From assembly GCA_951230915.1 (NCBI GenBank), contig OX579641.1, positions 8,680,001 to 8,744,000 of the forward strand: a DNA stretch of 64,000 bases, read 5' to 3'. The position numbers and the translations under genes were made by a program. Below, piece by piece: positions 50,503 through 61,218 of this stretch; the stretch's first letter is position 1, and each line of letters opens with the position of its first letter. This stretch comes from Antitrichia curtipendula (lineage: Eukaryota > Streptophyta > Bryopsida > Hypnales > Leucodontaceae). Under the pieces are notes generated by a model that was not told where the DNA came from, did not search any database, and was given only the letters and a program-made list of their open reading frames with translations.

Positions 50503-53500
50503 ATGGAAGTGGAAATGAATTTCATCGGTGAGAGCAACGATGTACTTCGGTGTACAATTGGGTTTTCCACGGACGAAGGCTCGGAAGAGTCGACAGGTCG
50601 GGGTCGGCCATTTATCGACGGTGATGATGTTATGCTTCTTGTTGCTGGATTCGGTGAAGTTGGACGAGGATTGGTTGTGGATGCTAGTCCACAGGGCCAG
50701 TGGCTTGGGGTGGATATTCCTTTTGAGCGAGGTGTTTTTATTTTGGTTCGGCCACACTCCTTACTCCATGGAGTGGAGTTGATGCCTTTGACACCGATTC
50801 AAAGGGGGCTTACATCGATGTCGGACGCTATGAACCGGACAGTGTTGTGGAGAACAGAAGAGGTTCAAAGAGCACCTCCACATCCGCCCATGGATTCTTC
50901 TTCATATGTTCCACAAGATGACTGGGTGGGTCTCGAGGTTCATCTTCAGAACTCCGAGGGCGTTGTTGAGGCGGCGGGGCGAATAATTTGCTGGAATCCA
51001 GACGACCATTTTCAGGATGGAGTACTTGGTGTAGGGAATTTGGGTGTTACTGTGTTGGATGTTTTTTTAGGAAACACGGAAGCTATAATGACTCATGCCC
51101 GGTGGCCATTATCAGCCTGTTGGTTTCCTTGTGGCCGATCTTTGAAGGAGACAGTTGACTATTTTGCTTCTATTCCCGTTGTTGAAGACCACTTAGCTTA
51201 TCTTGGTGGAAGAGAGAAAGCGCCTTACCGATTCATAAACCAGAAGTTTAGTGTTTGTATAAAGGATTTGTTGGCCATTCGTAAGACTAGGGACTCTGAA
51301 ATTCGGAAGGTTACTGCCTCCCCATGCTGCAACAGGCGGTGCTGCCAGTTCTTTCCACAAAAGCAGACATTGATTGTGAGGCAGAGGTTCTATTTGAAGT
51401 CTTTTGAGGATCGTCGCGAATATGGGATTGCTGCCGGCGGCCAAATTCATAATTTTAAAGGAGATAGGAACCGAAAAATAATCAGTCTTGAAGGTGCAGA
51501 AATATGCATTACGGCTTGGTACCAAATTCACAGAATTTCGAAGTCCACATACCATGGTTATATGTTAATGTATAAAGACGGCGTTGTTTCGGGAATTCAC
51601 GGAAACAAAGGGGTCAAGAGGCCTAGGATTGGAACCGTTCAAGTCACTGGTACTATAAAAGCAATCATCGATGAGAACGCCGACCAAATGCCCCACCAGA
51701 TGCGCGGTATTGGACATGGGAGAATGGACACTCTCAAATTTTTGCCTGCAGGAAATAATTGGAAACGTGTTCGTGTTGAAGCCAACAAGGTACTCTCTCC
51801 TATCTTGTTTAGAACTCAGCTGGAGCCCTCCAGCTAATACATTCTTTGCTTCTGTGTTTTACTTCAAATCTTGTTTCCTGGCTTCTTCAATTTTGTTTTG
51901 TATGATCTTCTACCTTTGTTGTAGCTTATGTATTTTATTGTTGGCTTTGCTGCCTTTGTAGTTAAATGCTGACTACGGGCTTCCACTTGTGAGCCAGTCT
52001 ACAATCAGTAGAATCAAGAAGGAGCATTTCAACAATGTTTCTATAAAGCCCGTTGGGAGCTCTTTTGCGAAGTGTAGTTTATGCGACCAGTTGCAACAGT
52101 TTCTTTTGAAGTCCCCCAAAGGAAGTCCTGAGTTTGTGGAGTTCTCGAAGCAACGGATTGAACATCTCAATCACCAAGCCTCTTGTCGACGCCTATACGC
52201 TTCATGGCGGGAGGAGTCCAAAAGGAATCCGCAGAACATTTTATGTGTAATTCATGATAAGATGGATACCTCAAAGACAGCTTTACCACGGATGCGCGTG
52301 ACAACCAAAGCCACTCAAGGTTTGGGGCAGATACCGATGAGCGTAACAGGTATGGTAGCTCATGGTCACGGTGATGGTGCGTATGCGCACTATGTACCAT
52401 CGTGTTGGTCGGGTGACTCAAACTTCACAATTTCGTCATTGGCTAGATTGTTTCGTCGCTTGGAGGGTCCTCCGATTCGAGAGACAGGTGACTTATTTCC
52501 GTACCCGCCAGCAAACCCTATGTTTGAAGCACTACTTAGAGGAAAATCACGTTGTATGGATTGTTTGACCTTAGTGGAACCATCATCTCGGCGTGGACCC
52601 TCCCCTCTTCCTGAAAAGTTGTATCTTCAGCTCGACAACTCGGCAAAGGATAACAAGAACCAGTACCTCATGACATTCTTGTCCTTGTTGACTGCGCGTG
52701 GAGTCTTCAAGGAAATTCAAGTTGGTTTTCTACTTGTCGGACATACACATGAAGACATTGATGCTTATTTCAGCCATCTCTCTAAGGCCTTGAAGACCAA
52801 GAATACTTTTTTCGTTGCTGACTTGATGAAGGCCTTCATGCAGTCGCAGGAGCTAGCATTCATGCCTGAGTTCATTCAAGAAGTGGCTGATTTCAAGTCG
52901 TTTATAAAGGGATACCAAAGTAGTGGGACTGCTAGATTAATTGGATTGGGGGAGATGCATCTTTTTATGTTCTATGTGGATAATGATGGGGTCCCTGTCA
53001 TGAAGTACAAAAAGTCAGCAGTTGATTCACAATGGTTACCATCTGATAAACCTTCTCAACGCCTCTGGAAGAAAGATTCACATGGTCAACCGAAGCTCCC
53101 TCCAGGCTGTCCAAAGCCTGTTCCATTCAAGCCCATGTGGGGGAGCGAAGTTCCCAAAGACACGAAAAATCGAGAGAAGGCTACTGAGATGGCCAAGAAA
53201 GCTACTCTTAACAAGGGTTTTATGATGGTAGGATTAGAAAAATACATTCAGTACTGGAAAAACGGGATGTCTAAATGTGAGGGGTTTGCAACTGCCTTTG
53301 GTCCGTATGTGGAATATTGGAATAGTATACTGCAAGAGCTGAAAGAACCACTGATTGACTGCCCTTCAGAGTTGGTTGAAGGCTTTTGGCCACAACACGA
53401 TTGGAGGGTGACACGCGATGAAAATCCTCGCCGAACTTTCATGGTCAATCCTGTGGATGTTGTTCCTGAGGAAGAAGATCCGGAACCGTACTGCGGCCCC

Positions 53501-53896
53501 GCCAATGAAGCTCCACGAGAAAGCTTCAATCCTTGGCTTGACATACGTCCAGGTTCTTGGGTGCTTTTGAGACCTGAAGACCCGGTTGTGTGTGTTGTTT
53601 GGCAAGGAAGAGCATTGTCCACTGTATGTAGACTGGAAGGAGATCCGAATTACGGGAAGTTCTTGCTTCAGTATTGGCGGCCGGATAACTCCGAAAGTAC
53701 CTTGGAATTACGGTACCGCAATTGCTGGTATGGTAAATGGGTTGTTGAGAATAGTTCTCCTACTTGGTTGGATGCAACTTGCGTAGTGTATTCGAATTGG
53801 TCCAAGATTGTAGATCCTAAATCACGGATGATTCCTAAGAAAAGTAGGGAGGCTGCCTTAGTGAATTTGAATAGGGCTAATCAGGTGGATCCTTAA
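50503..53896 (+). CDS. DDE-type transposase of the DUF7869 family
   Basis: Two exons, 50503-51789 and 51962-53896, joined in phase 0, giving 1073 residues with no stops. The first ATG in frame is at 50503. The N-terminal third is beta-rich and unrecognised. A Cys cluster (PCCNRRCCQFF) and HGNKG mark the usual pre-catalytic region. A second Cys pair (KCSLCDQL) follows. Catalytic candidates in an RNase H fold are HDKMDTSKT (Asp 528/531), LQLDNSAKDNKNQYL (Asp 654) and FLLVGHTHEDIDAYF (Glu 693, Asp 694/696). These match the order of acidic motifs in DUF7869 transposase-like proteins of plants, animals and algae. The C-terminus, with WVLLRPEDP, GRALS, YGKFLLQYWRP and RYRNCWYGKW, looks like a small chromatin-reader barrel. 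The intron carries one hairpin motif. The intact frame suggests recent activity or selection. It would bind and move the element in the nucleus. Confidence 0.85.
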
Positions 53897-53920
53897 CTCC
53901 GTCTGCTTTTGGTTTACGAA

Positions 53921-54330
53921 GTTTGTCTGGAGCCCTCTAGCTGCATTCTTGTTCTTTGTAGTCTTCCAAATTCATCTGGATGTCCCCAGATGCATTCACC
54001 GTCTTCACAAGCAAGGACAAGTGAGGTTTTTAGTGTACATTGTATTTATTTCATTAGTTTGAGAAAATGTAAACTTTTATCGATTGATTAGCAAGGCTTT
54101 GTTGGATGGTGGAGCCTTGACTCCGTTAAGTTTTTTGTTTATGAAGTTTGTCTGGAGCCCTCTAGCTGCATTCTTCTTGTTTGTACTTTGGCAACTTCAA
54201 CTGGATGTCCCTAGATGCATTCACCCTCTTTGCATGCAAGGAGAAGCGAGGTTTTCAGTGTACATTGTTTCAATAATTCATTAAAATGTGAAAAATAATG
54301 TAAAGTTCTATCAATTGATTGGGCTCCGGT
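53921..54330. repeat. 225-bp tandem duplication 3' of the transposase
   Basis: The unit from 53921 (GTTTGTCTGGAGCCCTCTAG) recurs from 54146. Shared order: GTCTGGAGCCCTCTAGCTGC, then CTGGATGTCC.CAGATGCATT, then a TACATTGT block. Each copy has two variant hairpin motifs. The copies differ by about one base in ten. Confidence 0.85.
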
Positions 54331-54599
54331 GGATGATGTTTAAATGTGACATTTCTAATGATGAAGGCTATTGTGCAATTATTCATGAAGTCTGTGCTTC
54401 GAAGGGAGCTAGATTGTCTTCTAGTGCGCGTCATCTGGAATCCTCTTGGATGTATAGTGATCCCGAACTAGTATAATTATTTATGGATGCACAATATGTA
54501 GTGTTTCAAACGCCATAGCACTTGGTTTGTGGAAATCTCTAGATACATAGGAAATGGGAGGGCTCCAGATGCACAAAGAAACAGCTGGGGATTTTTAGC

Positions 54600-55005
54600 A
54601 TTTTTTTATTTCTGGACTGCTCCGAAGTCCAAATATAGTTAAATGTGGCATAATTGTCCGAAATATAAGATTGACCATAACTTTTGCATAACAAATCCAA
54701 GTGGAATGAATCAAAGCTTCCCATGTAAATAAAAATAAAATCTATATGAAACAAATTTTTAAGTTTTTTTATTTAAAGTTTTTTTGAGGATTTTTTTCTG
54801 CCCGCCAAACTAAAATTTGGGGGTTTTGTGCCATAACTTTTGCTCCCGGGCACCGATTGAAATAAAAATTACATTTTCAGAAAGCTAATGTGCTTTTCTA
54901 TCTTCACAAAAAAATTCAGAAAATCACAAAAAATATTGAGACCGTAGGAGCCTGCCTGAAATCCATTTTGTCCCCCGAGGAGACAATGGGACTTTAGGGT
55001 TAAAT
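54600..55005. mobile_element. TTAACCCCTAAAG-family fragment at the right edge of the large element
   Basis: Matches the left half of the element at 29632 in inverted orientation, ending GGGACTTTAGGGTTAA. A shared landmark is the GTGCCATAACTTTTGCTC block near 54828. It begins just after the last hairpin motif (about 54550-54625). Confidence 0.6.
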
Positions 55006-57498
55006 GACTAGTTCTACAATCATAAGGTCAAAATTTGTTTTTGAGCTCAACATACCTTGGCAATGATGAAATACTTGAAAAGGCATTTTGTATTCTTTGG
55101 ATGATTTTGAAGAGGTCTCAAGGATGGAAAAATTCCTTCATTTTGATATGAAATGTTAGTAATTTGACATTTTCCTTTTCCTTTCTTTTAACTTTAGCCA
55201 TAGAAACAATGTTTAACAAATTTGAGACCAACGAATGAAATACAACTTATCAAGTTTAGTCCTTGCTCCAATTTGAAATTTTGAGAAATTTCTAAAGTTC
55301 AAAACTTTATTGCAATTTGAGCTATTAGAATAGAGTGTTGTTTTTCTAGCTTTAGAATGATACAATGAATTGATTTGCATCACATTATTCTAAGCTATAA
55401 TATATGCCCATGGAAAAAAAATTCAGTTTTTTAAAGCATATTTTGTATTTATATGATTTTTATTTTTTTAATTCAAATTTCATAGTAATTCAAAAAAATT
55501 CAATAAATTATGAAGTTCATTTAACTTATAGAAGACATATATTTCTATTTTGAAAAATGAATATAAAAACTTTCATTCATACATAGTTGAAAAATGGGAG
55601 CATATAAACAATTGGACTTTGAAGTTTGAAAAAATAATCTTTTTTAAGGTCTATCGTTTCAAGGCTAAGGACATTGGGTGGTACAATAACCTTCACTAAT
55701 GCATGCAATGCCCAAAATTAGTGGTTTCAAATATGATTTTTTAATGTAATAGTATCATCAATGCAATACAAAAAATGACTCACTACTTATACTATTATCT
55801 ATTGATTAGAGAAAATAGTATAACTTTTGATCAACAACCTTTCAAACTTAATTCACATTACAACCTTATACCCCATAAACCTTCCCTAATTATACCAACA
55901 CCATGGTATATATATTACATACCAAGGCCTATGAACAAAGCTTCTACAATATGTAACTTCTCCATTGCTACTATCCTTTTGCCACTACACTATTCATAAA
56001 ATTGCTTCATCAAAATATTGTTATTACACCACATCTATTCATCCATATATGAAAGATATATTACTACTAATAAAAAAAGACAAGTTCACCAAGCTAGATA
56101 ATATTAACTCTTCCCTCTCACAACCCTAAGGACATGTAGTTCATGTGGGATTTTTCTATTCTTCATGTTGGTCTTTAATGCTCACTTTCTTCTAGGCCTT
56201 GCTTGCAAGCAACTCCAACAATAAGTTGAGTATACTTCTTGCAACAATAATTGACAGTGTTACGTGCCTATTATAATGTTTTATAGTAGATCTAGTCCAT
56301 TGTTTTTCCTTAATTGATCCACATTTTTCCATATTTCGAGACAATGTTTTGAATTGTGTAATTTGGTAGGCTTTTTAAATTTAAAGTATTCTTGTTAACC
56401 CCTAAATGTACAAAGTCTTTTACCAAATTGATGATTTCAAAAAAATCATCATAAAGTACTATTTGGAAGAATATTTTGGAATTGGTATATAAATAAAAGT
56501 TGCACATTCTTGAGTTTTAGATTCCATCCATATGGTTAGATTCACCAATGTTATCACCAATATTCTTTTTATAAATTTGGAAAGGAAATTTTTAAAATTC
56601 TTTCTAAATTCAATTACAAGCAAAATATTATCATTTTTTGAATAAAATTTGTTGGACTGGATTTGAAATGAGGTTCTCTTGACATGGTGATTTTTTGAAT
56701 TTTTTGTGTGCTTTAAATCTATGACTTCATTTTTCAAATCCAGTTTTGAACTAGAGACAATGCTATTTTGGCTTGGTCGACCGCTTGACATACTTCCTAA
56801 TTTGTAATTTTAGAAAATAGGTACTCCAGTAACACCAAATTCAACCATTAAATAGGACAACAACTTGATAAAGTATCTCCACAAATTAGGATGACTTTCA
56901 TTGAAATAGTAATGAAAAAAGAACAAAAATATCAATCTGTACATCACCAAGAAAGTAGACATCGACGCAGTTGAGGGTTAATCCTTAAAGGACAATGCAA
57001 GTCCCTTGGGCATTTTGAAAGTCAAAACTTGAATTTTCACATAGTCCTTGATTTAAAAAAAATTTAAGTTCAACTCAGAAAAATGTAGTTCCAATAATCT
57101 ACTTTTTACTCCATTTGAATGTTTTTTTAAATTGTAAAAATTGTAATTTTTGTGACATTGTCAAGATAGCATCTTGAAAGCTCAAATTACACCTGACTTT
57201 TGAAATTTCTCTTGGTGTAATCTCAAGGAGTACATGAATTACACCATGATGTTTGTCTCTATTATTTCCATTTTGTTTTTAAATTTTATACTATTTTAAG
57301 CAATTTTATAATTATTATGATCTTTATATGGAATTTAAAAAAAATCATATACAATTCAATTTGATGATTTTAATTTTTTTTAAATGACATTAAGTTTTAG
57401 ACCTATGTTACTACACGTGAAAAATATCAAATTTTTGAAATCTATGGTTTGATGTAGAAATCTAATGAAGTTTGACCAAGTCCAATTATAAAATGTCG
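55006..57498. other. AT-rich repeat-derived DNA
   Basis: No gene is supported. TTAACCCCTAAA-type ends occur near 56398 and 56970. Short open frames are random-looking. Confidence 0.5.
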
Positions 57499-58157
57499 TT
57501 TAACCCCTAAATGCCCAAGGCACTCAAATATGGTGTTTGCAAAACTTTGAAGCTAAAATAAAACCTAACCAAGTTGCTATTTTTAGTATTTTATATTTTT
57601 TTAAAGTTCTTCTTGAAGTCTAGTTTTAGCATCAAAAATCTGATCTTGAAAATAAATGATAGTGATTTTTCTATTCCAGATTTTGTGCAAGAGTACCTAT
57701 TGCAATCTTGACTTCTCGTAGTGTTGAGAGCTCTTGAAAATGAGCCTCAAATACACTAGATCTTGAAGAAAAAACCACATCCAAAATTCATTCAAAAAAA
57801 TTGTAAAAGAGATTTTAAGAAGCCATAAATTGAATGGGATTATGCATGTTAGGCCCTTTAACCTCATAAATTTTTGGTCACCAACTTTTTAGATTTGACT
57901 TGTGAAAAGAGGATTGAAAGACTTCACATCACTTTTACACTTTTAACACCCTCATGGTCAAACATTATAATCTTTCACTCCATATATGATATTGTTGTAT
58001 TTTCTTTTCCTATGAGATCTCTAACATGTCTAGTTTGAATTTGTATGGTTACAATTCAAAAAAAATAGATACAACTTTTCAAAATGTTTTTTTTTTGGTT
58101 CAATTTAGAGTAAATTTCAAGATGCTCAAAACAGGCCTTGGGCATTTAAGGGTTGAA
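57499..58157. mobile_element. TTAACCCCTAAA-family element with 23-bp inverted ends
   Basis: The left end TTTAACCCCTAAATGCCCAA (then GGC) at 57499 is inverted at 58135-58157 with about two mismatches. The 659-base length, AT-rich interior and lack of coding sequence fit a non-autonomous element. Confidence 0.7.
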
Positions 58158-58528
58158 GTAGAAAGACCATTTCCTTCCCATTCAAGAATGTTATGATTTC
58201 CTTCCAGGCTCCTAAACCCTTTTCACACGTACTTCCCTCTGAATTACTCGTATTACGTACCGCTGTGATATTACGGGGGCTGATGATGCAAATAGCGGAG
58301 GAGTTTTGATCTGAAAACGTTTCGGTCCCAAGTACTGGGGTTCAGTTAGGGTTTAGAGCCTGAATTCCAATCTTTTTGCGACACACTCCTGTCCATGTTG
58401 CTCGCCTTTCTCGGCATTACTATTCAGCATTGCATCTTAATTGGGTGAAATTGGTTACCCGAAGCAGCTAACGTGTTCGACTAGATTGTGGAGGTGTATC
58501 ATTTGTGATCCTAATTTTGTGGGTGGCG
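58158..58528. promoter_or_regulatory. Likely promoter and 5' UTR of the following gene
   Basis: GC rises sharply against the flanking repeats, and the stretch directly precedes the ATG at 58529. A telomere-box-like AGGGTTTAG lies near 58348. No experimentally known motif can be confirmed. Confidence 0.35.
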
Positions 58529-61218
58529 ATGGAGGTGGGGAAGAAGGTGGTGGTGTTGTACAATGGAGGCAAAGGGGGCGTGACTCACTTCGCGGAAGCG
58601 CTCGGTTCGGAAGCTACAGCACTGCAGCGCGTGTAAGTATTGATTGCCTTTTTGAATATATTGCGCTTTTTGTATACTGTGCGCTGATCCATTGCGTTTG
58701 GTATTCATCTTTGTGATTGCACGCGATCGACGGTGTCTCTCTCCTTCAGTGTCACGGTTTTCTGTTGGTTTTTAAAATACCTTCAATTAGGGTTTATGCA
58801 AGTGTCATGTGATTTGTGGAGTTGATTGTTCCTGTATTGATATGCATGTGCTTGAACGGAACTGGTGGATTTAAAATCCTTTCTGGTGTCATTTAAAACC
58901 CTGGGTAGCGATTCTCAATGGATCTCTGCGATCACAGTAAGAACATGGGGAATGGCTTTTTAACAAGCTATGATTCACAAGATTTGATCTGGAAATGAGC
59001 AAGAAATTTCAATAATCTAATTGCTTGTTGACTCTCTGTATTCTTATGGCATATTTATTGCGCACCTTTACTTGCTTGCTTGCTGTGATCACTACTTCAA
59101 GTTAGGAGGTATATTCTATCATTAGAAGTGCATTTCCATAGTGACATCACTCACAACATGTAGTTGAGGATTGAGCACGATGTCTCAATTTGGAATTTCG
59201 AGCATAACCATTGATCATGTGAGCTGATATTCCGGTCTAAGGTACCTTTCTCAGTGATTACCAGCGTTTAAAGGTGCCAGATCACTTCGATTGTGTGCAG
59301 TGGATCCAGGTTTCCGTGGAAGGACTCAAGTGGAGATGGGAAAGGCTCGAGTGAGATTGTTCACTTCAAGGATCATGCTGGCGAGACGCAGGTGCTCCTC
59401 ATTTCTTGTTTATTATCTCTGTGTTTGCGTTTATCTAAATTGTTTCGTGACGCTGTGATTTATCATTGTGGGGCTCTATTTACGAGCTCGTTTACTTCTA
59501 TTTTGCCTTCATACATGCGCACTTTTCAGTTACTACACATCCATATCTTGTATCTCCTTCGTAAGATGACAACTCAATTTGCCCCCCTCCCTCAAGCTAT
59601 CAATATTTGTGGGAAGGGAGTAGTGTGGGGGACCTGCCATGTAGATCCCAACGTTTTATTAGGTATTGAAGGCAACAAAGTCTGATCTGAAGTATAGAGG
59701 ACCCTAGAGTATTTAAAACCAGAGGTCAATGTCTTTTTTTATTAACCCTAAGTGGGACAACCTGAACTACCAAGCAGTCATTCTGGCCTCATCACAAACC
59801 CACTTGCTATGCTTTGTAGGGTTTGTAATTTACGAAGATCTTCCCAGTGCACCTTGAAGTTAGTATCGGGTCTTCATTTATGGGGTCTTCAAAGCATCGG
59901 GCTTGTAGGGAGAAACCCCGTAGTACGCTGTTTTTTCTCGTAAGGGACTTTTTGTTAGAAACTAACCAGATTTGTTCCTGTATAAAACATGCTGCTTGTC
60001 TCTCTCTATCAAAATTCTACTTGACTGATGCGGAAGTTGTGCAGGTGTCTTTGATTGTAATTCGTGAGGAGGTCCCTGCATCGGCTTGTGGTCGAGTTGT
60101 ACACGAGCTTTTCCATTACCTTTTATCAAATGCCCCAATCCAATCACCTGACTTCCGCATATTACTTCCTGCTATATTACGAATTCCAGGGTCAACTGTT
60201 GAAGTGGACACAAGAAGCAAGAATGTTAATATTTTCACGGCTTTTGTGAACGGTACCCCAGAAAATACAGGAACGTTGGACCATCTGCCGAAGCTACCCC
60301 CGACCTTTACATTGCGAGATGGACTTTTGGCGTACATGATTCATTACGCGCATGCTACGGGTTTGCCAACCCAGTTGTTGGTTGGTCCAAGTCCTCAAGG
60401 TGTGGCTGCGCCGAACAATGAGTCTATCGAGGTATTACTGAAGAACTTAATATGAAAGAACCGATTATCAGTTACTCCCTCCGTCCTAATTTAAGTGTCC
60501 GCAGTTTTGTTGAAATTTTTTTATACAAATTTCAGTGATCATATTGTGAAGAACATAATTTAGAAAGGCTCCAAATTTTATATACCCAGAATCATTGAAG
60601 AACATTGCATGTGATCATTGCAACCTAAACAAAATTGGACACAAAAAAGCCTCCATATCATCTCAAAATAACCTTATAATAACATGGGGTTCAATGTGGA
60701 CACTTAATTCAGGACGTTGGGATGGAGGGAGTAGTTGTTTAGATTATAAATTTATGATCCAAGAGCAGTCTGTTCTTTGGACTTGTCTTTGTCTCTCCAT
60801 TAGCATTTATTGCTCTCAAGGTTTTCACCCTCAGAGCCATTGAAACCCCCAAGGATTGAGGATGCTAGCTGATTGGAACATTCTGGCACCTTGTTTGACG
60901 CTTCCTGAATGATTTCGCTCCTATTGGTCTGGAAGTGATGACTTTTGACCATTTGGGCACTTAGGGTGAAGTTCATAACCTGCAGTTAGTGTGAAGCCGC
61001 ATGAACCAGACTTAGTTTTGATATTTGAATGTTTTTACCAGTTATTTACTGCTTAGTGGGTGTGATTTTGCTTGGGTTTGCAGGTTCTGCATATTCTTGG
61101 TGACGTCGTTGGAAGGCATACTGGACTTCCTTTTTCGAAGCAAAATCTCGCCAAAGTTGACAATCTAGCACCCATGCTTGACAGTGTGGAAGATGACTGG
61201 CGCAGGTTATATATTTAG
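58529..61218 (+). CDS. Conserved plant protein of 238 residues, possibly a proteasome assembly chaperone
   Basis: Four exons inferred: 58529-58632, 59301-59391, 60045-60431 and 61084-61218, all in consistent phase. The start is MEVGKKVVVLYNGGKGGVTH. The middle exon has VSLIVIREEVPASACGRVVH, then a segment ending LPPTFTLRDGLLAYMIHYAH and TGLPTQLLVGPSPQG. The last exon reads VLHILGDVVGRHTGLPFS to DDWRRLYI. No signal peptide, membrane span or catalytic motif is visible. The alternation of strands and the late helix-rich, aliphatic region recall PAC1-type proteasome assembly chaperones. That is a weak impression, and I do not firmly recognise the family. Clean splicing and coding-like composition show it is a real gene. 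An AG-GT at 61205-61206 could be a further donor, giving another C-terminus. The third intron contains a Stowaway MITE. Confidence 0.75.
60475..60731. mobile_element. Stowaway MITE in the third intron of the 58.5 kb gene
   Basis: Starts CTCCCTCCGTCCTAATTTAA and ends with the inverted form GGATGGAGGGAG, flanked by TA (60473-60474 and 60732-60733). At 257 bases it is the usual Stowaway size. The subterminal GTGTCC...GGACAC is also inverted. Confidence 0.92.
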
